Origin: Schaedlerella glycyrrhizinilytica_A
GTDB lineage: Bacteria; Bacillota; Clostridia; Lachnospirales; Lachnospiraceae
DNA: 64,000 nucleotides
Assembly: GCF_042852765.1 (NCBI RefSeq)
Contig: NZ_AP031414.1
Reading direction: 5' to 3' (one strand)
Within the stretch, counting starts at the first letter, position 1. The number at the start of each line of letters is the position of its first letter. Made by a program: the position numbers and the translations under genes. A model generated the notes under the pieces. The model had not been told where the DNA came from, did not search any database, and saw nothing but the letters and a program-made list of their open reading frames with translations. Positions 44,165-51,264 of the stretch are shown here, in pieces.

Positions 44165-44515
44165 TCACTTTTCCTGCATCTTATTAATCCCATCTTCCAA
44201 TTTCGGCAAAGTATTTAAACTTATCATCTCTAAGGTTTGCAATTGCTGCACTGCCAACTGTCGAAGTAATTCCATCCGCTCTTTCTGGTTCTTCCCTTGA
44301 CTAATTAAAACTGCATTATAGCTTTCCAGATTTGCAAGTACCAGTAGTTGATTCAGTGTTGCTACATCTCGCATATTTCCTTTCACTGTTGGATTTTCAT
44401 TTTTCCATTGTCTAGCCGTCTTTCCAAACAAAACAACATTCAATAGATCCGCTTCATTCGCATAGGTATATGCCACCTGTGCAGGCGTTAATTCTGGTGG
44501 AGTCATTACCACCAC
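44165..44515 (-). pseudogene. KilA-N domain protein, C-terminal fragment
   Basis: This 116-codon fragment begins PPELTPAQVAYTYANEADLLNVVLFG and continues GNMRDVATLNQLLVLANLESYNAVLI, the usual C-terminal region of Firmicutes KilA-N domain proteins. It lacks the DNA-binding half, which is found on the same strand at 50630-51139, 6.1 kb away. The fragment joins directly to the outer hairpin of an IS200/IS605-type element (about 44505). The first residues (MVVM) are encoded by that element. About 18-20 residues expected between the two halves are in neither piece. Confidence 0.85.
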
Positions 44516-44528
44516 TTCAAGTGGTGGT
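44508..44528. repeat. End hairpin of the IS200/IS605-type element
   Basis: ACCACCACTT (44508-44517) and AAGTGGTGGT (44519-44528) form a perfect 10-bp stem. Three smaller hairpins follow before tnpA (near 44538, 44563 and 44590). Such sub-terminal hairpins are the recognition structures of TnpA in this family. Confidence 0.7.
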
Positions 44529-44603
44529 TTGAATTTGCCCTAATAAGGGCCGGTTACATGCTCGCCCAAAAGGGCGGGTATCGCAAGCATTGTTACTGGT
44601 CCG

Positions 44604-44906
44604 CTATAAAGCGGTACTTCTTAAATCTTCTTTTCTTGACTCTTCTGCCTGCTCTCTTATATATTTCTTTATTGCCTCTTCTGTGATATTACCAATCGTT
44701 GAAACATAATATCCTCTAGCCCAGAATGCTTTATCCCATTTACTCTGCAGTTCTGGATGCCTATCATATATCATTAGCGTGCTTTTACCTTTTAAATATC
44801 CCATAAATTTTGAAATATTGTATTTTGGTGGTATTGCTACACTTAAATGAATATGATCCTCACATACCGCTCCATCTATAATCTCCACTTCTTTATATCT
44901 GCACAA
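44604..44906 (-). pseudogene. tnpA: IS200/IS605 transposase TnpA, C-terminal fragment
   Basis: The fragment reads from LCRYKEVEIIDGAVCEDHIHLSVAIPP, which contains the HUH metal motif (HIH), through FMGYLKGKSTLMIYDRH to FWARGYYVSTIGN, where the catalytic tyrosine of the Y1 transposase lies. The first 45 codons are absent here and are found at 50398-50532, on the other side of the integrative element. The junction is at the 10-base repeat TCTGCACAAT (44898-44907). The apparent TTG start is an internal leucine of the original protein. Confidence 0.9.
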
Positions 44907-44963
44907 TATTTATATCTACTTGAAAATGTTGGTTTTACGCTGTTTTCGCTATTTATCTTCTGA

Positions 44964-44982
44964 TTTACTCCATTTTTACTCC
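44964..44982 (+). repeat. Left integrase arm-site repeats
   Basis: Two TTTACTCC units (44964-44971, 44975-44982) next to the left end, with a decayed third copy following. They match the three at the right end in sequence and orientation. Confidence 0.6.
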
Positions 44983-44986
44983 AAAT

Positions 44987-46189
44987 TTAAGCCAATATTT
45001 TCAGTTCAGCTACTTCTTCTTTTTTCTTCTCTTCTGAAACGTGAGTGTATAAATCGGTTGTCATTGCCAATGTTGAGTGACCTAAGAGTTTCTGCACTAC
45101 CTGTTGGTCTACTCCATTTTCATAACACCTTGTAGCGTATGTATGTCGTAGAGTGTGACAGGTAAACAGTTCAAATATCTTCGGCTCTCTCTTTTCTTCT
45201 TTTGCCAGTTCAATCTCTATTACATTGATTTTTGCCACATAGTCTTTGATTGCACTATTGACGTTGTAATAATAAACGGGCGAACCGTCCGAACAGGTAA
45301 ATACCAAGTTTTGAAATTCTTTATGCTGTTTCCATATCGAGCGTTTCCACATCTTCTGCTCTGTCTGCTTTATCTTCTGATTTTGTAAAATCTCATACAC
45401 TTCATCTGTCATAGGAATAACACGATTACTGGATATGGTTTTTGCAGTTGTGTAGAAAAACTTTGAACCCTCGACGGGACTGGAAGCCTTTGAATAATGA
45501 ATTGTCTTATTGATTGTAATTTCTCTTTTTTCAAAGTCACAATCTTCCCATTTCAGCCCAAGCACTTCTCCAATCCGACAACCTGTTGTCACAGCAAATT
45601 TCAGAACATTGATATGTATATAAGAAGAAGCAAATGTAAAGAATTTCTTCTGTTCCTCTCTTGTTAATACACGTCTTTCTTTTTTCACTTTTGGGGGCAT
45701 TTCCACAGCAATACAGGGATTTTTTCTAATATATTCACTCAATACTGCTTTATCAAACATATCACTCAGCATAAATCTGATGTTCGACACCGTTCCATGT
45801 GCAAGACCGCTATCTATCAATTCATTTATGAATTTTTGAACATGATATGTTTTAATGTCCTGCAAATACATCTTTCCGATAGAGTTCTTCACTCTTGCGT
45901 TATAGTAACTGTGATTTTTATATATCGTAGTCATTTTAACTGTTTTCTTCTTATACAACTCCGTCCACGTTACATACCATGCGTTTAAAGTGATACTTTC
46001 GCCGTTGCCATTCAAACCATGTTCATCTTCATAAACCGCTTCTCGCAACTTCCGTTTTAATTCATTCAGTTTAAAATCATAAATCGTTTTACGTTTTCCT
46101 GTTTTGCTTGTAAATCTTGCAATATAGCGTCCGTCTGATCTCTGTGAAATTCCCTTACCGAGTTCTTTTCCTTTTAAATCTTTACCCAT
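44987..46189 (-). CDS. int: Tyrosine recombinase (integrase) of the Tn916/ICE type
   Basis: A 400-residue site-specific recombinase. It has an arm-binding N-terminal domain, a SAM-like core-binding domain (about 65-165) and a catalytic domain. The catalytic set is complete: Arg205 in TTGCRIGEVLGLKW, His345 and Arg348 in CHTLRHTYA, His371 in LLGHSTLAMT and Tyr381 in DLYTH. It should integrate and excise the element at the 10-base core. The stop lies beside the left end, the normal position for integrases of this group, and the xis gene is about 80 bases upstream. Confidence 0.96.
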   Translation of the reverse strand: MGKDLKGKELGKGISQRSDGRYIARFTSKTGKRKTIYDFKLNELKRKLREAVYEDEHGLNGNGESITLNAWYVTWTELYKKKTVKMTTIYKNHSYYNARVKNSIGKMYLQDIKTYHVQKFINELIDSGLAHGTVSNIRFMLSDMFDKAVLSEYIRKNPCIAVEMPPKVKKERRVLTREEQKKFFTFASSYIHINVLKFAVTTGCRIGEVLGLKWEDCDFEKREITINKTIHYSKASSPVEGSKFFYTTAKTISSNRVIPMTDEVYEILQNQKIKQTEQKMWKRSIWKQHKEFQNLVFTCSDGSPVYYYNVNSAIKDYVAKINVIEIELAKEEKREPKIFELFTCHTLRHTYATRCYENGVDQQVVQKLLGHSTLAMTTDLYTHVSEEKKKEEVAELKILA

Positions 46190-46271
46190 ACCAACTTTCC
46201 TTTCTTCTACTGAAAGAAATATGGTAAAGTAAATATTTCAATTTTCATTATATCCACACCCCATTTTCTTT

Positions 46272-46451
46272 TCAAGCCCTTTTGCATTGATATTCCAGCC
46301 ATTCATCAAGTAATTTCTTATTTGCATACAACCGATTACCAATGCGTACTGTAAATCTATTTTTCGGATTGTTCAACAGTTCTCTTGCCTTTGTTTTCCC
46401 AATCCCCATATACTCACAAAATTCATTTATATTTAGTAATGCTTTCTCGAT
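46272..46451 (-). CDS. xis: Excisionase (Xis), no standard start codon
   Basis: A frame of about 59 residues reading EKALLNINEFCEYMGIGKTKARELL and ending KKLLDEWLEYQCKRA, a small MerR-like helix-turn-helix of the excisionase type, immediately upstream of int. No ATG, GTG or TTG occurs between the previous in-frame stop and the family N-terminus. A GGGGG ribosome-site run stands 7 bases before an ATC codon at 46451, so initiation at AUC is the simplest reading. The first bases overlap the end of the MobT/Rep gene. Confidence 0.75.
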   Translation of the reverse strand: MEKALLNINEFCEYMGIGKTKARELLNNPKNRFTVRIGNRLYANKKLLDEWLEYQCKRA

Positions 46452-46455
46452 ACGA

Positions 46456-47538
46456 TTACCCCCTTTCGCCTAATTTTCTTGCTTTTATGTAATCATCATA
46501 CAACTGTTTTTGTGTGATATTCATTTCTCCATTTTTTACAAGATTACCGATATAATCTCTTTTCTCTATCTTCCCAACCTCTGCAAACAGTTTCAAAGAC
46601 GGTGCAACATACTTTTCCAACCACTCCCACACCTTTTGTAAACTTTTCTTCTGTGGTTGCATGGTAAGTTTCACCTTGCCTATATCTTTCATCAGTTCCG
46701 CCCATGCTTGATAGGTTGGATAAAGCCTTTTTCGTGTCGTCATGCTGTCTGTCGACTTTTCTAAAAATCGTATTTTGCTGTTCAATACTTCCATTGCCAG
46801 TCCTGCCACATCTCTATATCTCAATAATTCCTGTACTACACTTACCGCCATTTCCTGCCGAAATCTCAACTCATATCTATTCCAATTTTCCTCTAATTCT
46901 GTTCCATACTTTTTATTCTGTTCATATCCCTTTTCATAAAATACCAATCTCAAATTACTGGCTGAACTGCCGAGATAAAGACTTCCACCTTTACTCTGAA
47001 ACACTTCCTCTTTCAGTTCTCCCGAGTCGTGAAAATCTATCTCCCGTAACTTTGAAGAAAGCAATCCCTCTTTTGTCCGTACAATCAAATCGGGAATACT
47101 CAAATACGGTTTTCTGTCGTCAATCGCCAAATCAATCCGAGGAAAATTGATGTGATACTGACAAACTCTGTTTAAGAAATCAAACCATGTTTCCTCATTG
47201 AGTTGTAAAAAATTCTCATAGTTGCGACAGCCTTTCCCACTCATCAAAATCTGAAAGCCTTGATACTGTGCATTTCCTGTCGGTTTTAGCACCTTGATAT
47301 TATCGAAGATTGCCACAACCTCATGCCCTGCAATCCCTTTTTCATAGCCTGTTACCGTCATAAGTTCCAAAGGTATTCTCAGCACATCTTCTATAACTGC
47401 TTCTAACGGAACTTCCTTAATGGTTATCTGACACCAGTCTATCAAGGCACTTAATTCTTCTTTCTGTCGTATTACTCCCCTGTTAGTGTAGGGGAGTTCT
47501 GGAAGAAAACTTCCGCTTCTTTCTTCCAAATTTATCAA
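46456..47538 (-). CDS. Replication initiation/relaxase protein of the Rep_trans/MobT family
   Basis: A 360-residue protein of the family that includes pT181-like RepC initiators and the MobT/Orf20 relaxases of Tn916-like elements. Recognisable parts are LIDWCQITIKEV near residue 32, the FPRIDLAIDDRKPY segment with acidic catalytic-region residues, and GGSLYLGSSASNLRLVFYEKGYEQ. It probably nicks the element's origin for transfer and/or rolling-circle replication. The N-terminal helix-turn-helix domain of Tn916 Orf20 is not evident. Its stop overlaps the xis ribosome site. Confidence 0.85.
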   Translation of the reverse strand: MINLEERSGSFLPELPYTNRGVIRQKEELSALIDWCQITIKEVPLEAVIEDVLRIPLELMTVTGYEKGIAGHEVVAIFDNIKVLKPTGNAQYQGFQILMSGKGCRNYENFLQLNEETWFDFLNRVCQYHINFPRIDLAIDDRKPYLSIPDLIVRTKEGLLSSKLREIDFHDSGELKEEVFQSKGGSLYLGSSASNLRLVFYEKGYEQNKKYGTELEENWNRYELRFRQEMAVSVVQELLRYRDVAGLAMEVLNSKIRFLEKSTDSMTTRKRLYPTYQAWAELMKDIGKVKLTMQPQKKSLQKVWEWLEKYVAPSLKLFAEVGKIEKRDYIGNLVKNGEMNITQKQLYDDYIKARKLGERG

Positions 47539-47550
47539 ACCTCCTTATCT

Positions 47551-47569
47551 GCAATGGCGTTGCCATTGC
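47551..47569. promoter_or_regulatory. Hairpin upstream of the MobT/Rep gene, possible oriT or origin
   Basis: GCAATGGC/GCCATTGC with a 3-base loop, 15-30 bases upstream of the MobT/Rep start. MobT-type nick sites lie near the relaxase gene, so this or the adjoining 50 bases may be oriT. No nic consensus was identified. Confidence 0.35.
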
Positions 47570-47624
47570 CCTGCCCTCAACCTGCCGTTTGGTACGTCAG
47601 AACGAGGACAGGAACTTTGACCGC

Positions 47625-47954
47625 CTACATATTTTTGTTTGCAACAGGGCGGATACCCTTACAGGTAATCTTCTCCACTAATACAGGAAAGTTTCCTCTC
47701 TGCACATAAGGAGCATATACTGGTTCTTCCAGTTCCACCACCGCATAAGGCTCAATCTTCGGAAGTTCCGTTGCTTCCAAGCGAATATCCACGCTGTTCC
47801 CAAGTTTCATACTTCCAAGATGAAGTTTTAAGGCTTCCACTTCCTCTGTTTTCTTCTTACTGTCTTTATCATAGCGGTAACAGTTATCCGCACCCATAAA
47901 ACGAAGTTCTCCAAATGCTTCTTTTACCTGTTCTTTTGTCAATGTAATCTGCAT
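47625..47954 (-). CDS. DUF961 (YdcP/Orf22-23-like) element protein
   Basis: A 109-residue protein of the DUF961 family found in Tn916- and ICEBs1-like elements next to the relaxase. It begins MQITLTKEQVKEAFGELRF and has the YAVVELEEPVYAPYV region. Its role in transfer is not established. It is the first gene of the int-xis-mobT transcript and starts just downstream of a repressor-controlled promoter. Confidence 0.82.
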   Translation of the reverse strand: MQITLTKEQVKEAFGELRFMGADNCYRYDKDSKKKTEEVEALKLHLGSMKLGNSVDIRLEATELPKIEPYAVVELEEPVYAPYVQRGNFPVLVEKITCKGIRPVANKNM

Positions 47955-48029
47955 ACACGTTCCTTTCTCCCCGTTGAACCGATAGGTCAGTTTCTCATAT
48001 TTTCATCTTCCTATTACGACGTCGTTTTT

Positions 48030-48111
48030 AGTTCAGTTATTTCTGAACTTAATTGTATATTAGCACAGACACATTCGTTTCGCAATATAAAGTTTAGTTT
48101 TTTATAAACTT
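48030..48111 (-). promoter_or_regulatory. Divergent promoter and operator region of the integrative element
   Basis: The minus-strand promoter of the DUF961 gene has TTGCGA (48080-48085) and TAATAT (48057-48062), 17 bases apart. Two inverted repeats flank it: AGTTCAG/CTGAACT (48030-48049) and AAGTTTA/TAAACTT (48090-48111). A CTGAACTTG half-site (48127-48135) lies beside a plus-strand TATAGT (48139-48144). This is the layout expected for a phage-like XRE repressor switch. Confidence 0.7.
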
Positions 48112-48204
48112 TTTGTTTTCTTTTTTCTGAACTTGTGGTATAGTGTCCTTAGACGATAAGATATGAAAAGTTATAACGAGATATGGAAAGAGAGGGTTTT
48201 TCAG

Positions 48205-48888
48205 ATGAATACAATCGCAGAACGGATTAAATTTGCCATGAAAGCAAAAAATAAAAAACAGGTAGATATAGTCAAAGATACTGGTATCAGCAAAGGAGCG
48301 TTCAGTTCCTATCTTTCGGGACAGTACAGTCCGAAAGCCGATAAACTAGAACTGATTGCCGACTCTTTAGATGTAAATTTGCGTTGGCTTTACGGGGAAA
48401 ATGTACCTATGGAAAATGCTCAAAAAGATGATACTGCTCTGCAATATGTCTTTTACAACAACTCCTGCTCCGAGTATCTTCTTGATGATTTAGATGATAT
48501 GTATATCGCAATGAAAACACAGTATTCCGCCCTCATTCCACGCTTTTATGTTCTTGTCAACCGAAGCGGAAATGAAGTACACATACTGCCTTTATTTTTA
48601 AGAGAAGATAGTTCCGAGTTCTACGAATGTCCGTCTGATTTTTTTCACGCAGACAGACACAGCGTTTTTACAAGAGATTTTGACAGTATCAATGTGGAAC
48701 TTTCAACTGCCACCGTCTATTATTATGGAATTGATACAAAGAATTATGAACCGAAAGTTTCCACGCTGTCCTACTCACAAGCTGACGATTGCTTTTATAT
48801 CGACAGTGGAATACAAAGCGGTCACATCAAGGCATTTGAAAAAGAACTGATGAAAGAAGCACTTTACTTAAAACATAACGCCCAGTAA
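48205..48888 (+). CDS. XRE-family (Cro/CI-like) repressor of the integrative element
   Basis: A 227-residue regulator. The N-terminal helix-turn-helix reads NTIAERIKFAMKAKNKKQVDIVKDTGISKGAFSSYLSGQYSPKADKL (shown by its edges: IAERIKFAMK and KADKLELIADSL). The C-terminal 150 residues have no clear LexA-type serine/lysine protease motif that I can identify. Start at 48205 after AGAGAGG; an upstream in-frame ATG at 48163 overlaps the promoter. It is divergent from the transfer genes and presumably holds them off. Confidence 0.87.
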   Translation: MNTIAERIKFAMKAKNKKQVDIVKDTGISKGAFSSYLSGQYSPKADKLELIADSLDVNLRWLYGENVPMENAQKDDTALQYVFYNNSCSEYLLDDLDDMYIAMKTQYSALIPRFYVLVNRSGNEVHILPLFLREDSSEFYECPSDFFHADRHSVFTRDFDSINVELSTATVYYYGIDTKNYEPKVSTLSYSQADDCFYIDSGIQSGHIKAFEKELMKEALYLKHNAQ

Positions 48889-48894
48889 CAGACA

Positions 48895-48931
48895 AGAGGA
48901 CTTGCAAGGTTTCCGACCTTTCAAGTCCTCT
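48895..48931. terminator. Hairpin after the XRE repressor
   Basis: AGAGGACTTG/CAAGTCCTCT with an inner AAGGT/ACCTT, immediately after the repressor stop; no strong T-run follows, so it is a weak terminator candidate. Confidence 0.5.
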
Positions 48932-49024
48932 GCTGTATCATGGTGCTGTTGGCTGTGTCCGTTCCGTCAAGGACTGCCCTACGGCGTATCGGCTTCGCCT
49001 TGTTCCTTGACCTCACTACACACC

Positions 49025-49612
49025 TTATTTTATTTTCTCATCTACCAATTCTCCATTTTCAATCACAATTATTCTGTCTTTAAATTCTAATATCCACTGA
49101 TGTGGTTCTCCACTTCTATTACTCTCTCCTTCTAAGCGAACCATATTTTTATCATTCCCCCATATATTCCGAGCATACATAACTTTTAAACTAGATTTAT
49201 TCTCATCTGTTGTCCCCGAAAAATTTAACTCATATCCTGATTTTCCTTGCAGTGTAAGATAAGCCGTATCCCCTTGAACCCCATAATTTAAAATAACATT
49301 TTCATACATTGCTACACCATGTGTCAAGTGGAAACCAACTCCCATAAGAACTCCCGACAAAATAAACGCTCCAACGAATATGCCTAATGCTTTTCTTCTA
49401 TTTTTTTTCTTGATTTTCTTAATCAAATTTACATCTTCAATTTCTTCATTTGTTATCACTGAAAAATTGTCGATCCCCCCTGTCATTTCCTGATAGTACT
49501 TTTGACATTCTTCACAATTTTTCAAGTGTTTTTCAATTTCTTGATTACTTTCTTTGCTTGTCAATCCATCAATATATAGAGGTAACAAATCTCTAATCAT
49601 TTCACATTTCAT
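49025..49612 (-). CDS. Anti-sigma factor with zinc-finger (zf-HC2) domain
   Basis: A 195-residue membrane-anchored protein. The cytoplasmic N-terminus has the zf-HC2 motif (HLKNCEECQKYYQEM, His-x3-Cys-x2-Cys) preceded by DLLPLYIDGLTSKES. One membrane helix follows at about residues 75-97 (ALGIFVGAFILSGVLMGVGF). The extracytoplasmic remainder is beta-rich without a known domain. It overlaps the sigma factor by 11 bases and should bind and silence it. This is cargo of the integrative element. Confidence 0.88.
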   Translation of the reverse strand: MKCEMIRDLLPLYIDGLTSKESNQEIEKHLKNCEECQKYYQEMTGGIDNFSVITNEEIEDVNLIKKIKKKNRRKALGIFVGAFILSGVLMGVGFHLTHGVAMYENVILNYGVQGDTAYLTLQGKSGYELNFSGTTDENKSSLKVMYARNIWGNDKNMVRLEGESNRSGEPHQWILEFKDRIIVIENGELVDEKIK

Positions 49613-50087
49613 GGTTACTCTCCTTTCTTATTCTTTGCTTTCCACGATAAAAAGTCACTCTTGCCCAATTCTCATCTTTACCCATAATTTCTCCAATTTC
49701 TTTAAATGTAAAATCGGCATTTAATCTCAAATACATAACTTCTCGCACCGGCTCTTCCAACAAATGAAGTTTTTTATACAACTCTATTACTTCCATTTTC
49801 TGTATTGCCGAATTTTCTGTAATTTTCTGACAAGTAGTTTCTTCTACATATTCTGCCACTACTTCTCTATCTTTCTTCTTTAATTCTTTATACCATAAAT
49901 GCTTTGCAATCGAACATAACCATACATATATCTTACAATCACCACGAAAACTATCAATAGATTTTAGGGCTTGAAAAAAAGTTTCTTGTGTAAGTTCTTC
50001 GCTTAAATGTGCATCATGGCAAAGGCTAAATAAAAATTTATATACTTGTGGCATATATTTTCGATAGATTTCTACCATTTCTTCCAT
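49602..50087 (-). CDS. ECF-type RNA polymerase sigma factor
   Basis: A 161-residue group IV sigma-70 factor. Region 2 is seen in YKFLFSLCHDAHLSEELTQETFFQALKSIDSF and region 4 in LHLLEEPVREVMYLRLNADFTFKEIGEIMGKDENWARVTFYRGK. It is paired with the downstream anti-sigma gene through an 11-base overlap. Its target promoter and the signal released by the anti-sigma are unknown; it could control element genes or host genes. Confidence 0.9.
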   Translation of the reverse strand: MEEMVEIYRKYMPQVYKFLFSLCHDAHLSEELTQETFFQALKSIDSFRGDCKIYVWLCSIAKHLWYKELKKKDREVVAEYVEETTCQKITENSAIQKMEVIELYKKLHLLEEPVREVMYLRLNADFTFKEIGEIMGKDENWARVTFYRGKQRIRKESNHEM

Positions 50088-50156
50088 ACTCTACCCTCCT
50101 TTACCTATATGTACTTTACATATATTTTTCGTTACACAAATTTTTTAATTTTTAAA

Positions 50157-50193
50157 AATGGCGTAGATAATGTTCCCACTACCTACGCCATTT
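50157..50193. terminator. Hairpin near the right end of the integrative element
   Basis: AAATGGCGTAG/CTACGCCATTT, an 11-bp perfect stem with a 15-base loop and A/T runs at both sides, between the sigma gene and the right arm sites. It could insulate the element from outside transcription. Confidence 0.6.
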
Positions 50194-50213
50194 CTCATTA
50201 CATCTTTGAAATA

Positions 50214-50254
50214 TTTACTCCATTTTCTTTCAACTTTTACTCCAAATTTACTCC
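50214..50254 (+). repeat. Right integrase arm-site repeats
   Basis: Three TTTACTCC units at 50214-50221, 50236-50243 and 50247-50254, in the same orientation as the two at the left end. Confidence 0.6.
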
Positions 50255-50397
50255 ATTTTAAAAATCTGTTACGATATTTTGCGGTATTCTACGATACCTT
50301 TTCTTTGAAGAAAAATGTCTGTAAACCTTGATTTTAAGCGAACTTTTCAATATTTCCAAGCACTTTATTCTGTTGTGAGAATTTCTTCTCAATTATT

Positions 50398-50532
50398 TCT
50401 GCACAATGTAGATATTATTTCCCGTACGTCTGCTTTCAACTTTCCATATAATACTTTCTTTCTGTATTTTGGAATAAATACTATATGGTATTGGCATTTC
50501 CACTTTACGTATGATAAACTTTTATTGTCCAT
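50398..50532 (-). pseudogene. tnpA: IS200/IS605 transposase TnpA, N-terminal fragment
   Basis: From the ATG at 50532 the frame reads MDNKSLSYVKWKCQYHIVF, then IPKYRKKVLYGKLKADVREI and ISTLCR, the start of an IS200-like transposase. It breaks at the 10-base repeat TCTGCACAAT and stops three codons later. The protein continues as LCRYKEVEIIDG at 44906. The two pieces make about 145 residues, near the normal TnpA length, so the insertion of the 5.5-kb element is what split it. Confidence 0.9.
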
Positions 50533-50540
50533 TTTGGACC

Positions 50541-50601
50541 GCCTCCTATACTAAATCTTGAGTTTGGCTTGCGACACCATTCTCATTTTAGCATAGGAGG
50601 C
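50541..50601 (-). promoter_or_regulatory. tnpA leader hairpin that hides the ribosome site
   Basis: GCCTCCTATGCTAAAAT (rc of 50585-50601) and ATTTAGTATAGGAGGC (rc of 50541-50556) pair over about 15 positions. The second arm contains AGGAGG, the tnpA ribosome site 9 bases before the ATG. Hiding the site in a stem is known to limit IS200 transposase translation. Confidence 0.7.
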
Positions 50602-50629
50602 TTTTTATTATTATCCTACACGCTACTGC

Positions 50630-51139
50630 TTACTCCATTCTCCCCAGCATAGCTGGGGGATTAGGATTTTCATTCAAATTCCAATTCAAAGATAGCCGAC
50701 TATTTTCGTCTGTTTTTAAACGCCTATAGTCTTTCATAATATACAACTGGAACTCTGGAGAAATCCAAGTTGCGAAAGACATGGCAATATCGCTATGAGC
50801 ATATGTTCCGCCATAGCGTCCTGCTTTTGAAACGATACCAACAGCATCTGTCGCTTCAATCCATTTCTTCGGTGACATTGTAAAGGCATTTGCGCCAGCC
50901 TGTTTTCTAACCCCCTCGAATTCGAGGTGTTTAAAATCTGGATTATGCAACCTTTCCCAGAGACCTAAAAATTCTATCACATCTCGACTCCTCATCCAGT
51001 TTTGAATAACTGCTGTCGGGTCATCACTCTTATATCGGGCAATATCCGTCAAGGAAATAAATTCATTTTCAAAATCCTGCGTATAAATTCCAATATCTAT
51101 TCCATTTGCATGGATTGTATCTTTAATTATTTTCCCCAT
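50630..51139 (-). pseudogene. KilA-N domain protein, N-terminal fragment
   Basis: The first about 156 residues are a KilA-N DNA-binding domain: ANGIDIGIYTQDFENEFISLTDIA, then NWMRSRDVIEFLGLWERLHNPDFK, WIEATDAVGIVSKAGRYGGTYAHSDIAMSFATW and the FQLYIMKDYRRLKTDE end. From ENPNPPAMLGRME on, the codons belong to the inserted IS. The missing C-terminus is at 44165-44515. KilA-N proteins come from phages and mobile islands and act as DNA-binding regulators or antirepressors. GGAG precedes the start by 5 bases. Confidence 0.9.
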
Positions 51140-51264
51140 TGTTTCTCCTGCAAATATATCATAACCTTTTTTAACGCCTTATCCTCTTTCCCTTTAAGAC
51201 AGTTCTGCTGAATAACTATCTTCATCTTTCACATTTCCCGGACTCCACCCTCACTTTAATACCA

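Larger units (their letters stand above)
44898..50407. mobile_element. 5.5-kb integrative element with Tn916-like recombination module
   Basis: Flanked by exact 10-base direct repeats TCTGCACAAT at 44898-44907 and 50398-50407, exactly 5,500 bases apart, located inside tnpA. It carries, from left to right, int, xis, a MobT/Rep-type gene, a DUF961 gene (all minus), a divergent XRE repressor, and an anti-sigma/sigma pair. There is no FtsK-like coupling protein and no type IV secretion gene, so it can at most be mobilised by another element. TTTACTCC repeats at both ends are likely integrase arm sites. Confidence 0.85.
44505..50670 (-). mobile_element. IS200/IS605-type insertion sequence, itself interrupted by a 5.5-kb element
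   Basis: The two outer parts (44505-44907 and 50398-50670) add up to about 0.68 kb, the size of an IS200-like element carrying only tnpA. Both ends hold hairpins: a 10-bp stem at 44508-44528 and a 7-bp stem CCCCAGC/GCTGGGG at 50654-50670. No target duplication is seen, as expected for HUH transposases. It lies within the KilA-N gene. Exact ends are inferred from where KilA-N homology stops. Confidence 0.75.

Noticed and set aside
48902..49090. Small open frame after the XRE repressor
   Set aside because: It starts inside a hairpin, has no ribosome site and overlaps the end of the anti-sigma gene.
50315..50554. A 79-codon plus-strand frame near the right end of the integrative element
   Set aside because: It is antisense to the tnpA N-terminal piece and crosses the element junction.
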